Made by a program: the position numbers and the translations under genes. Below, in pieces: positions 1 to 7,898 of a DNA stretch of 52,214 nt. The stretch comes from Cycloclasticus sp. symbiont of Poecilosclerida sp. M (GTDB lineage Bacteria > Pseudomonadota > Gammaproteobacteria > Methylococcales > Cycloclasticaceae). Location of the stretch: positions 1 through 52,214 of the forward strand of contig LWTN01000238.1 of the NCBI GenBank assembly GCA_002101225.1, written 5' to 3'. Under the pieces are notes generated by a model, which saw only the letters and a program-made list of their open reading frames with translations, did not search any database and had not been told where the DNA came from. Numbering within the stretch: the stretch's first letter is position 1; each line of letters starts with the position of its first letter.

Positions 1-79
1 TTTTCTTGTCGGATTAAAGAGTGGTTAATATACCCTTTTGACCAACTAACGAGTGTTGCACTTATGATGTGAATTCAAG
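1..79 (-). mobile_element. Terminal segment of an insertion sequence, probably IS30 family, running off the left edge
   Basis: These 79 bases are the exact reverse complement of 52116-52194 at the other end of the window. In the right-hand copy the repeat is followed by a ribosome-binding site and ATG-AAA-AAA, so this is the transposase-proximal end of an element whose gene would run leftwards off the window. The inner edge, with the GTGTTGCACTT...GAATTC pattern, resembles IS30-family ends. That family call rests on pattern memory, since no transposase body is visible. Confidence 0.6.
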
Positions 80-163
80 CCTAACAAAGAAAAATACGTG
101 AAATTTTAAAGTTCACCTTAGAGGGTGCGAAATCATAAATATTCAATTATTAACAAAAAAAAT

Positions 164-207
164 TTGACCTCTGTGGTTTTTTTGATACTCTAATCGAGAA
201 ATATAAT
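164..207 (+). promoter_or_regulatory. Candidate promoter region of the OmpA-like lipoprotein gene
   Basis: A TTGACC box at 164-169 is followed 16 bases later by TACTCT (186-191). A consensus TATAAT also stands at 202-207 but without a good -35 box. Either could start a short leader ahead of the ATG at 243. The choice between them is a guess. Confidence 0.35.
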
Positions 208-242
208 ATCTATTGTATACGGATATAAAAACGGAGAGAAAA

Positions 243-857
243 ATGAGAAAGTTAAAATTAATTATTACAGTAGCTGCAGTCACATTCTTAGCAAGTGGTT
301 GTGCATCATTCAATGCTATCGTAGCGAATAAAAAAGTTGATACAAGCGATTGGAAACAATGCGCAATAGCAGGTGCTGCTGCAAGTACTGTTGTAACTGT
401 ATTCAGTGGTAAAGGTAGTAATGATGCAAAAGCATACCTTTCACATGGTGTGATTGGTGCAGCAATAGCAGGTACTTACTGCTACCTAACAGCTAACCAA
501 ACAGCTAACCAAACAGAAACGGTTAATGGAATCGTGTTAAAAAGTGTTAACTTCCACACAGGTTCAGCAACATTAACAGCAAAAGCAAAAGAAATTTTAC
601 GTCCAATAGCTATTGCGCACCATAAAAACAATGGTGGAGTTAATTTAATAATTGAAGGGCACACTGATTCAGCAGGTGGCGCTACTATGAATAAAGAACT
701 TTCAGGAAGACGCGCACAAGCTGTTCGTGCTTTCATGGTTGCAAATGGTTGTGACGTCAACAAACTGACTGCAATTGGTTACGGTGAAGAACAACCAATA
801 GCTGATAATGCAACAGATGAAGGTCGTGCTGCTAACCGTCGTGTTGAGTTACATTAA
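243..857 (+). CDS. OmpA-family peptidoglycan-binding lipoprotein
   Basis: Probable outer-membrane lipoprotein (204 aa) that anchors the envelope to peptidoglycan. I chose the ATG at 243 because GGAGAG lies just upstream at 233-238; an in-frame codon at 213 would add ten residues without a ribosome site. A short basic start and hydrophobic stretch end in the lipobox L-A-S-G-C. Next comes a small Gly/Ala-rich segment that may be a glycine-zipper membrane hairpin. The C-terminal ~105 residues are a full OmpA/Pal-like domain with EGHTDS, the LSxRRA motif and the closing GRAANRRVE. The protein stops right after that motif, a few residues earlier than is usual. It is a single-gene unit followed by a strong terminator. 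YiaD-like is a fair alternative name; the exact orthologue is not clear. Confidence 0.9.
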   Translation: MRKLKLIITVAAVTFLASGCASFNAIVANKKVDTSDWKQCAIAGAAASTVVTVFSGKGSNDAKAYLSHGVIGAAIAGTYCYLTANQTANQTETVNGIVLKSVNFHTGSATLTAKAKEILRPIAIAHHKNNGGVNLIIEGHTDSAGGATMNKELSGRRAQAVRAFMVANGCDVNKLTAIGYGEEQPIADNATDEGRAANRRVELH

Positions 858-882
858 GACTAAATAGGTTTTCAAACTGTTT

Positions 883-910
883 AAAAACGGAGCTTCGGCT
901 CCGTTTTTTT
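883..910 (+). terminator. Rho-independent terminator of the OmpA-like lipoprotein gene
   Basis: ACGGAGC (887-893) and GCTCCGT (898-904) form a perfect 7-bp stem around a TTCG tetraloop. A-rich sequence precedes it and seven T residues follow. Confidence 0.92.
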
Positions 911-952
911 GCGTGAAATTTATTACAAAGGTAACCAATGTAGTTAGATTAA

Positions 953-1843
953 CTATTTAAACTTTTGCGCTAGAGTCTTAAAGAATGCTTTTAATTTTTG
1001 AACAAAAGTTAAGCTTGGAGTTGAAAGAATAGCTTTGCCTTTGAAGAAGTCATTGAGAAGGCTATTAAATTTATCGGCTGCTTCAATTTGTGGGGCATGG
1101 CCAATTTTGGGCCACTTAACTAATACGCAATTGTTGATGGCTTTTTCCATTTTCAAAAGAGGTGAGCGTTTGATGATAGGGTCTAAGTCACCATGAATGA
1201 TGAGTACAGGGAATGTAAAGTTGGTTAAAAGCTGTTCACCTGTCCATTCTTTCAGTGTTTCCCAAAAACCTGATATCGCTTTTACGTCCATTTGATAAGC
1301 AATATCAGCGAGCTGAGCAACTAGAGCGGTTTGTTTTTTTATGCTGGGCATGGATTTTTTTAATCCATTCGCCAAAGTGGCTCTTTTTAAACCGTACTTA
1401 TTAAGCCTACGAAGCGTTTTGGGTGGTGGGAAAATACGACTAATCAATGTGTTTATTAAGTTCATTGAAAATCCTTCTGCGGGCGCTGGCGCAACTAAAG
1501 TGAGTGTTATAATGCGTCCAGGAACCGTGCCCGCGAGCTGTTGTGCGATCGCTCCGCCTAACGAATGCCCGACTAGGTGAAACTTTTTTAGTTTTAAATA
1601 ATCGGCTAAAAGTAATATATCATGGCTCATGGTTCTTATGTCATACCCTGACTCTGGCGCACCACTGTTCCCGCAACCCCTTAGGTCAACGGCGTAAGCC
1701 GTATACCCACCTAACGGGCTTTGTAAAAAGGACTCCCAATATTGCCAGTTACTGAAGTTGCCGTGAATGAAAATAATAGGCGTTCGGCCGCTGCCTTGCA
1801 TAGCGTAGTGCATATTAAATTCTTGTAACTGAAGTGTAGGCAT
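953..1843 (-). CDS. Alpha/beta-hydrolase fold protein
   Basis: A 296-residue alpha/beta hydrolase of unknown substrate. Visible signatures are the HGN oxyanion segment near residues 27-29, the nucleophile elbow GHSLGG with Ser94, a later HGDLDP segment carrying the probable catalytic Asp, and GHAPQIE with the probable catalytic His. The last ~25 residues form a Lys/Phe-rich amphipathic tail that may touch membranes. The gene starts 3 bases after the stop of cysG, so it is the last gene of a four-gene run (HAD phosphatase, tag, cysG, hydrolase). It could be an esterase, a lipase or a C-C bond hydrolase; the sequence alone does not decide. Confidence 0.85.
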   Translation of the reverse strand: MPTLQLQEFNMHYAMQGSGRTPIIFIHGNFSNWQYWESFLQSPLGGYTAYAVDLRGCGNSGAPESGYDIRTMSHDILLLADYLKLKKFHLVGHSLGGAIAQQLAGTVPGRIITLTLVAPAPAEGFSMNLINTLISRIFPPPKTLRRLNKYGLKRATLANGLKKSMPSIKKQTALVAQLADIAYQMDVKAISGFWETLKEWTGEQLLTNFTFPVLIIHGDLDPIIKRSPLLKMEKAINNCVLVKWPKIGHAPQIEAADKFNSLLNDFFKGKAILSTPSLTFVQKLKAFFKTLAQKFK

Positions 1844-1846
1844 TTT

Positions 1847-3229
1847 TTATATCCAATTTAATTTTTCGTGTAATGAGACAACGTGACCGATGATAATTAA
1901 GGTCGGTGGTTTTGGTTTTTCTTTGCTAACAGTGCTTGGTAGCTCGTTTAGGTTTGAAATAAATACTTTATGCTCAACTGTTGTGCCCTTTTGAATAAGT
2001 GCTGCAGGCGTATTTTTAGGCAATCCGTGGGCTATCAGCTCTCTACATACTTCGTGTATGCCCACTAAACCCATATAGATTACGATAGTTTGGTTTGGCT
2101 TTGCGAGTTGATCCCAATCTAAATTAACTTTATTTTCTTTAAGATTGCCTGTCACGAATACGCAAGATTGTGCGTAATCGCGGTGAGTTAAGGGAATGCC
2201 TGCGTAGCTGGCACAACCAGAAGCGGCCGTTATTCCGGGGACGACTTCAAAGGGAATTTTCTTCTCTAATAAAGTTTCAATTTCCTCTCCTCCGCGACCA
2301 AAGATAAACGGGTCGCCGCCTTTTAACCTGACGACTCGTTTTCCAAGTTGAGCGTGTTTAATCAAAAGGTTGTTTATGCTGCCTTGAGATAAGGTGTGTT
2401 CACTGCGCTTTTTTCCTGCGTATATTCTTTCTGCATCTCTACGTGCAAGGTTGAGAACCTCGGGGGAAACCAATCTGTCATATACAATAAGGTCTGCTTG
2501 TTGAATCAATCTAAGCGCCTTGAGTGTTAATAGCTCAGGGTCGCCTGGTCCTCCACCTACCAAGTAGACGACCCCAGTAGTAGCAGTATCTTTTGTGCTA
2601 CGAAGTTGTGCTAGTAGCGCTTCCTCAGCCAGGTTGTTTTTCCCTTGATAGACATAGTCGGCAATGGGGCCGGTGAAAATAGATTCCCAGAATAGCCGTC
2701 TTTGGTTGGTATGGGTAAAATGCACTTTAACAGTTTGGCGGAATTTTTCTGCTAGCCCTGCAAGTTTTCCTAAGGATTGAGGTAATAAAGTTTCTAGTTT
2801 TTCTCGGGTTGACCGAGAGAGGACTGGTGCTTTGCCACCGCTTGAGATGGCTATCGTCATCGGTGAACGATCTACGATAGCGGGAAAAATAAATGAACAT
2901 AAGCGTGGTTGGTCGACAACGTTAACAGGAATATTCTGTGCATTAGCAACACTTGATACACGTTCATTAAGAACAGGGTCATCGGTAGCAGAGATAATTA
3001 GTATGAAACGGCCGAGCTGTTCAGCGCTGTAGTCGAAGGTTTTATCTATATGTGTAATAAGAGCGCTATCAACTTGCTGCTGTAATTCACTAGTGAGCGA
3101 AGGGGATAGGACAGTTACATCAGCTCCGGCGTCAAGCAGCAAGGCAATTTTTCGTGCGGCAACTGTTCCGCCGCCTACCACTAAGCAGGGCTTTTGTTTT
3201 ACATCATGAAAAAGGGGTAAGTAATCCAT
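1847..3229 (-). CDS. cysG: Siroheme synthase (trifunctional CysG)
   Basis: Makes siroheme, the cofactor of sulfite and nitrite reductases, from uroporphyrinogen III by two SAM-dependent methylations, NAD-dependent dehydrogenation and ferrochelation. At 460 residues it is full length. The N-terminal precorrin-2 dehydrogenase/ferrochelatase module shows the Rossmann motif GGGTVAARK at about residues 19-27 and the ISSGGKAP segment. The C-terminal uroporphyrinogen methyltransferase module starts near residue 217 with YLVGGGPGDPELLT and contains the KGGDPFIFGRGGEE motif. Its start lies 5 bases downstream of tag's stop, consistent with cotranscription. Confidence 0.96.
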   Translation of the reverse strand: MDYLPLFHDVKQKPCLVVGGGTVAARKIALLLDAGADVTVLSPSLTSELQQQVDSALITHIDKTFDYSAEQLGRFILIISATDDPVLNERVSSVANAQNIPVNVVDQPRLCSFIFPAIVDRSPMTIAISSGGKAPVLSRSTREKLETLLPQSLGKLAGLAEKFRQTVKVHFTHTNQRRLFWESIFTGPIADYVYQGKNNLAEEALLAQLRSTKDTATTGVVYLVGGGPGDPELLTLKALRLIQQADLIVYDRLVSPEVLNLARRDAERIYAGKKRSEHTLSQGSINNLLIKHAQLGKRVVRLKGGDPFIFGRGGEEIETLLEKKIPFEVVPGITAASGCASYAGIPLTHRDYAQSCVFVTGNLKENKVNLDWDQLAKPNQTIVIYMGLVGIHEVCRELIAHGLPKNTPAALIQKGTTVEHKVFISNLNELPSTVSKEKPKPPTLIIIGHVVSLHEKLNWI

Positions 3230-3234
3230 GCAAG

Positions 3235-3804
3235 TTACCTAAGGTTAATTATTTCTTGGTGTCTAAAGCACGTCGTTAGGTGGTCATTGATAAGGCCGCT
3301 CGCCTGCATTAGTGCGTAACAGATAGTTGGCCCTACAAAGGTAAACCCTCTTTTTTTTAAGTCTTTACTGAGACGCTGAGATAAAGGTGTTTCATTTGGA
3401 ACTTGCTCGGGCGTTTGCCAGTTGTTTGTTATTGATTTATTGTCAACAAAGCACCAAAGGTAATGTGAGAAAGTCGCAAATTCTTTTTGTAGACGAAGGA
3501 ATGCTTGGGCATTTTTGACGCTGGCGTGTATTTTTAATTTATTGCGAATTAATTTCTTGTTGCCTAGTAAGGAGGTAATTTTTTTTTCGTCAAACTGGGC
3601 GACAGTTTCAGGAATAAAGCCTTCATAGGCCTCACGATACGCATCACGGCGTTGTAAAACAATAGACCAGCTTAACCCTGCTTGAACGCCTTCTAATATA
3701 AGGAATTCAAACAGTTTGTTGTCTTCATATAGCGGTACACCCCATTCTGTATCATGGTATTTAACGTCTAAAGGGGCCTTTGCCCATGCACAGCGTTTGG
3801 TCAT
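3235..3804 (-). CDS. tag: DNA-3-methyladenine glycosylase I
   Basis: Removes 3-methyladenine from alkylated DNA in base-excision repair. The 189-residue product opens with the family signature (Cys5, then DTEWGVP). It keeps all the zinc-snap ligand positions: Cys5, His17, His175 and Cys179. The start codon overlaps the stop of the upstream HAD gene by 4 bases (ATGA), indicating translational coupling. Confidence 0.96.
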   Translation of the reverse strand: MTKRCAWAKAPLDVKYHDTEWGVPLYEDNKLFEFLILEGVQAGLSWSIVLQRRDAYREAYEGFIPETVAQFDEKKITSLLGNKKLIRNKLKIHASVKNAQAFLRLQKEFATFSHYLWCFVDNKSITNNWQTPEQVPNETPLSQRLSKDLKKRGFTFVGPTICYALMQASGLINDHLTTCFRHQEIINLR

Positions 3805-4469
3805 ATCAGGTGGGGCTGACGTAAACTAATGATGGGCCAAGATTGCGTGCTGGCGTGCTGGCGCAATGTTTCGTCAGGGTCAACAGCTATGGGGTGTGTA
3901 ACCTTTTTTAACAAAGGAATATCGTTATGGGAATCGCTGTAAAAGGTGCTGCACTCCAGATTTTTGTGGTTAGATTTAAGCCATTTATTCAGTTGAACGA
4001 CTTTGCCGTCTTGATAGCATGGCTCTCCGTTGTACTTGCCGGTATATTGCCCATTGATAATTTCAGGTTCAGTAGCTAATAAATTTTCAATTCCAAACAG
4101 GGAAACAATAGGTTCAGTAACAAATCGATTGGTCGCGGTAATGACGACAAGGGTGTCACCTTGGTTCCGATGTTTGTTTACTAGCTCAACAGCAGCGGGT
4201 AACATGAGGGATAAAATCTTTTCTTCGACAAACTGCGTCCGCCAGTGCTCGAGCTTCTTCATTGGGTGTTCAGCTAAAAAAGATAAGGCAAATTTCAAGT
4301 ATTTGTCTATATCCAGTCGGCCCTCGCAGTAATCATTGTAAAACGCCGTGTTAGATTTCGCATAATCTTCTGAATTTACTAGGTTGTGTTCAACTAGAAA
4401 CTGCCCCCAAAGATGATCGCTATCATCGGCGAGTAGAGTGTTATCAAGGTCAAAAATAGCTAGGCTCAT
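3801..4469 (-). CDS. HAD-superfamily subfamily IB phosphatase
   Basis: A 222-residue HAD-IB hydrolase related to SerB and the TIGR01490 group. Motif I is FDLDNTLL at residues 6-13, giving the Asp nucleophile and acid/base pair. Motif II is the VVITAT segment and motif III/IV lies at SDSHNDIPLL. Substrate unknown; phosphoserine-like or lipid phosphate monoesters are typical of relatives. It is the first gene of a minus-strand unit with tag and cysG and is divergent from rppH, so a two-way promoter region lies in 4470-4594. Confidence 0.88.
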   Translation of the reverse strand: MSLAIFDLDNTLLADDSDHLWGQFLVEHNLVNSEDYAKSNTAFYNDYCEGRLDIDKYLKFALSFLAEHPMKKLEHWRTQFVEEKILSLMLPAAVELVNKHRNQGDTLVVITATNRFVTEPIVSLFGIENLLATEPEIINGQYTGKYNGEPCYQDGKVVQLNKWLKSNHKNLECSTFYSDSHNDIPLLKKVTHPIAVDPDETLRQHASTQSWPIISLRQPHLI

Positions 4470-4594
4470 AATAAATGCAAAATAGACTAAAAAAACGTGT
4501 GCTAATGATAACTAATTTTTATCTATCGTGTGGTCGCACATAGGGTAATCATCGTTATAATGTTGTTATTAAACTTTAAAGTGTGTGATGAATT

Positions 4595-5095
4595 GTGATT
4601 GATGAAGAAGGTTATCGGGCTAACGTCGGCATAATTTTATGCAATCAGCATAGTAAGTTGTTTTGGGCGCGGCGAACAAACTCAAAAGGTTGGCAATTCC
4701 CTCAAGGTGGTATGAAAGAGGGTGAGACTCCTGAACAGGCTATGTATCGCGAGCTACATGAAGAGGTGGGTTTAAAAAAACAACACGTAGAAATATTGGG
4801 TAGGACAGGAGACTGGGGTTATTACGATTTGCCTGAACAATTTTTACGCCGGAATAGTTTGCCGCTTTGTATAGGGCAAAAGCAAATTTGGTTTTTATTG
4901 CGCTTAGTTGGCGAAGAGTCTGAGATTGATTTTACTTTGACTGACAAGCCAGAGTTTGACCGTTGGAGGTGGGTGGACTATTGGGAGCCAGCTTTTGACG
5001 TGGTTTATTTCAAAAGAAATATCTATTTGAGCACATTGACGGAAATGTGGACTTTATTATTTCCTGGTATAACGCCAAAGCTTCCAAGAGATTAG
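4595..5095 (+). CDS. rppH: RNA pyrophosphohydrolase (Nudix)
   Basis: Removes pyrophosphate from the 5' end of mRNAs and so opens them to RNase E decay. The 166-residue protein begins at a GTG codon; the ATG seven bases upstream runs into a stop after four codons, and the family N-terminus IDxxGYRxNVGI starts exactly here. The Nudix box spans about residues 38-60 (GG...E...REL.EEVGL). CIGQKQIWF and the FDRWRWVDYW segment are further RppH signatures. The stop overlaps that of argA by 3 bases on the opposite strand, so the two transcripts are convergent with no room for a separate terminator. Confidence 0.95.
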   Translation: MIDEEGYRANVGIILCNQHSKLFWARRTNSKGWQFPQGGMKEGETPEQAMYRELHEEVGLKKQHVEILGRTGDWGYYDLPEQFLRRNSLPLCIGQKQIWFLLRLVGEESEIDFTLTDKPEFDRWRWVDYWEPAFDVVYFKRNIYLSTLTEMWTLLFPGITPKLPRD

Positions 5096-6663
5096 CCGAG
5101 TCTTTTAATCATGACGCTAGAGCGTCTTGAGTGGTTGTAGTTTTTGAGTTTCTCTGCGGGCAAATCAGACAATGATCCAGTCGTAAACCCACGCTCGAGG
5201 AACCAGTGGCTACTTTGTGTGGTTAGTACAAAAAGCTGGTTGAGATGAAGATCAAGGGCGGTTTGTTGAAGCATTGTGAGTAGGTGTTCTCCCCTCTCTC
5301 CTGTGCGATAGTCGGGGTGTACAGCAACACAAGCTAGTTCGGCCATAGCGCTGTCGGGATACTGATAGAGTGCTGCGCAGGTTGTTATCAGTCCGTCCTG
5401 CTCGATAATGTGAAACTTTTCAATATCGCGTTCAACGTCGTCCGCTGAACGTTCCGTGAGTAACCCCTTCTCAATCAAAGGTTTAATAAGTTTCAGGATG
5501 CCCGGTACATCGCTCGCGATAGCAGCACGAACCTCTTCAAATGGGCGTGAGCTGATAAGCGTTCCAGCGCCGTGTCGAGTAAACAATTCTAGTTGTATGC
5601 CGCCATTGATGCGTCGATCAATTAGGTGTACGCGTTTTACACCTTGCTGGCTAGCAAAGACGGCTTCCCTAAGGTGGAGTAACGTGTCGTCAAGCGGATT
5701 AACAGGCGCTGTTTTTTGTTCAAGCGCTGCTAAATGCTCAACGGCTTCTTGTGTGGTCAATTGCGTAATCAGTTTATTTTTTTCTGTAAGTAGTTCGGCG
5801 CGTTCGGTAAGCAAAATCAGCTTATCAGCACGCAGACTAACCGCAATTGCGGTGGCTACTTCCTCGCAGCGTAGATTAAAAGTATCACCCGAGGGTGAAT
5901 AGCCAATAGGAGAAACCAGCACTATATCGCCCGTGTTTAGTTTGGCGTTTATGCTCTCGGAGTTCACGCGTCTAACTTCTCCGGTAAATTGGTAATTTAC
6001 GCCATTAATAATGCCAAGAGGTTTGGCTGTTATCCAGTTGCCCGATGCAATCTGAATGTATGCATCTGATAAGGTTGAATTGGTTAAGGTCGAAGAAAAT
6101 TGGGCCTCAATTTTAGATCGAACAGCCCCCACAGATTCTTCGACAAGTTTTAATGTGCTTTTTGTCGTTACGCGTAAGTGATTGAAAACCAAACTCTCTT
6201 TTTGGCTAGCTTTTAGGCGTTGCTCAAGCTGTGAGCGAATGCCGTGTACGAGAATTAACCGAATGCCAAGACTGCTAAGCAGTGCAAAGTCTTGCACCAT
6301 TTCTAAGAAACGAATATCGTCAACGGCTTCACCATTAAAGCTGATGACAAAAGTTTTTCCACGATGTGTTTGTATATAGGGTGCTGTACTGCGAAACCAA
6401 CTGACGAACTGTTGAGGCTTTGAGTGGCTTTGCTTATCAGTTTGTATGGATAGGTTATCTTGGAGATGCCCTATGTTAAGACCTTTATCTTTTGCAGCGA
6501 GTAATATTTTGTTAAGAGCGTGAGAGGGAATCAATCCCCCGGTGCCGCCTTTATCTTTCGGGTAAGTCCAGCGATAGATAGTTGCAGGATTTTTACCAAT
6601 AGCCTTAGCTAAAGGCTTGATGCCTCCAAAGATCTCGATAATAGATTTCGCGTCGCGCAACAT
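5092..6663 (-). CDS. argA: N-acetylglutamate synthase with an N-terminal helix-turn-helix domain
   Basis: Catalyses acetyl-CoA + glutamate to N-acetylglutamate, the first and normally arginine-inhibited step of arginine synthesis. From about residue 82 the 523-residue protein matches complete ArgA: an amino-acid-kinase-like domain starting near THRGKTFVI, then a GNAT acetyltransferase domain (AVHPDYR, HWFLERGF). About 80 extra residues precede this. They read as a compact Cro/CI-like helix-turn-helix (IFGGIKPLAKAIGKNPATIYRW) with a Gly-rich wing and a third helix, similar to the short YdaS-type or 'carph-isopro' domains of proteobacteria. The ArgA of E. coli (about 443 aa) lacks this part. 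No ATG suits a separate ArgA start: the next Met is near residue 122, inside the kinase-like domain. There is no clear ribosome site before the ATG at 6663. A palindrome and promoter-like boxes lie directly upstream (see 6672-6722). Fusion and enzyme identity are clear; a regulatory role for the HTH is inference. Confidence 0.93.
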   Translation of the reverse strand: MLRDAKSIIEIFGGIKPLAKAIGKNPATIYRWTYPKDKGGTGGLIPSHALNKILLAAKDKGLNIGHLQDNLSIQTDKQSHSKPQQFVSWFRSTAPYIQTHRGKTFVISFNGEAVDDIRFLEMVQDFALLSSLGIRLILVHGIRSQLEQRLKASQKESLVFNHLRVTTKSTLKLVEESVGAVRSKIEAQFSSTLTNSTLSDAYIQIASGNWITAKPLGIINGVNYQFTGEVRRVNSESINAKLNTGDIVLVSPIGYSPSGDTFNLRCEEVATAIAVSLRADKLILLTERAELLTEKNKLITQLTTQEAVEHLAALEQKTAPVNPLDDTLLHLREAVFASQQGVKRVHLIDRRINGGIQLELFTRHGAGTLISSRPFEEVRAAIASDVPGILKLIKPLIEKGLLTERSADDVERDIEKFHIIEQDGLITTCAALYQYPDSAMAELACVAVHPDYRTGERGEHLLTMLQQTALDLHLNQLFVLTTQSSHWFLERGFTTGSLSDLPAEKLKNYNHSRRSSVMIKRLG

Positions 6664-6671
6664 GAGTTGAT

Positions 6672-6722
6672 ATCATAATTAATTTTTGCATAAAACGCAA
6701 TTAATTAAATATTAATTGCGTT
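6672..6722 (-). promoter_or_regulatory. Palindrome and predicted promoter upstream of argA
   Basis: AACGCAATTAAT (6694-6705) and ATTAATTGCGTT (6711-6722) are perfect 12-base inverted arms around a 5-base AT spacer. Read on the minus strand, TTGCGT (6695-6700) and TATGAT (6672-6677) make a -35/-10 pair with an ideal 17-base spacer, so the -35 box lies inside the arm nearest the gene. The -10 box ends 8 bases before the argA ATG, so a transcript would be nearly leaderless, which fits the missing ribosome site. A repressor bound to the palindrome would block this promoter. The stem is AT-rich with no long T tract after it, so a terminator for argE is less likely. Confidence 0.6.
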
Positions 6723-6733
6723 AATTTGTTTTT

Positions 6734-7897
6734 TTAACGACCTAAACAAATATTTTTAATGATTTTTTGCAAAAAACTAGAATATGGTTGTATTTGAGCT
6801 GAAGAGATAAACTCGTTCGCTTGGTGCGCTTGATCTATACTGCCAGGTCCGATGACAATAGTTTCAATACCTAAGTTATTTAAGTAAGGCGCCTCTGTTC
6901 CAAAGGCGACGGCTTCAGAAGGCTTGTTTATGAGTTGTTCGATTGTTCTTGTCAGTTTAGCATTTACGGCTGTTTCGAAAGGAGGAACGCCGCAAAATAT
7001 AGGTTTGTAGGCTAACTTGAGCTTGCTTTCTTCTGGTAAAACGTTGGCTAAGCGCTTTTGTAAATCCGCACGTAGGTCATTAATATTCATGCCAGGTAGC
7101 GGGCGAATATCTATTTGTGTTTCACAATGTGAGCAAATACGGTTGGGGTTATCACCGCCATGAATAGACCCAATGTTCATCGTGGGCGAGGCAACGTCAA
7201 AAACCGGGTTTTGATGTTTGGTTTGCAGCTCATCTCGCCAACGTAATAATTCGTTAATGACCTTGTGCATGCCTTCAGTTGCGCTAGCGCCAAGATTCGG
7301 GTTGCTCGAGTGCCCAGCGTGACCTGTGACGGTTAGAGACTCCATCATCACGCCTTTGTGCATACGTATAGGTGTTAAGTTGGTAGGCTCGCCAATGATG
7401 GCGTATTTAGCGTGTTGGAGTTGTTTTTTTTGTAAGGCTTGTGCGCCAGTCATAGCGCTTTCTTCGTCCGCTGTTGCTAAAATAGTGAGAGGCCTTTTAA
7501 AATCAGCCTGTTTAAATTTACAGGCGGCGTCTATAGCAAGTGCGAAGAAAGACTTCATGTCAGTGCTGCCGAGGCCGAAAAACTTATTATCTTTCTCGAC
7601 CAGCTTAAAAGGGTCGTGCTGCCATTGTTGCTGATCAAAAGGAACAGTGTCCGTATGCCCCGACAGTATTAAGCCTTCAGCACCAGGGTGAACGGGCCCA
7701 ATCGTAGCAATTAGGTTGGCCTTTCTAGGATCGACTAACGGCTGTACTTCTACTGAAAAGCCAATGTTTTCCAGCCAGTCGGTCAATAAATGAATAATGG
7801 GTAGGTTGCTTTGATCGTATCGTGGGTTTGTGCTGCTAACTGATGGCGTGCCAATTATGGCACGCATCATTTCAAGGGTTGTTAGCTGCTTGGCCAA
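6734..7897 (-). CDS. argE: Acetylornithine deacetylase
   Basis: M20-family zinc hydrolase that releases ornithine and acetate from N-acetylornithine. The 387-residue protein aligns along its full length with E. coli-type ArgE. Signatures are SGHTDTVPF (first metal ligands), GSTDMKSFFA (bridging Asp), ATADEESAMTGA (catalytic Glu pair) and GPGSIDQAHQANE near the C-terminus (metal-binding His). With argA, argD and argF it gives the linear acetylated route to ornithine. No argJ is visible in the window, consistent with a need for both ArgA and ArgE. It starts one base after ilvD ends. Confidence 0.95.
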   Translation of the reverse strand: MAKQLTTLEMMRAIIGTPSVSSTNPRYDQSNLPIIHLLTDWLENIGFSVEVQPLVDPRKANLIATIGPVHPGAEGLILSGHTDTVPFDQQQWQHDPFKLVEKDNKFFGLGSTDMKSFFALAIDAACKFKQADFKRPLTILATADEESAMTGAQALQKKQLQHAKYAIIGEPTNLTPIRMHKGVMMESLTVTGHAGHSSNPNLGASATEGMHKVINELLRWRDELQTKHQNPVFDVASPTMNIGSIHGGDNPNRICSHCETQIDIRPLPGMNINDLRADLQKRLANVLPEESKLKLAYKPIFCGVPPFETAVNAKLTRTIEQLINKPSEAVAFGTEAPYLNNLGIETIVIGPGSIDQAHQANEFISSAQIQPYSSFLQKIIKNICLGR

Positions 7898-7898
7898 T

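Noticed and set aside
6694-6722. The argA palindrome as a pair of standard ArgR boxes
   Set aside because: It lacks the TGAAT/ATTCA half-sites and the tandem 18-bp arrangement of ARG boxes. It is a single longer palindrome, so another regulator is more likely.
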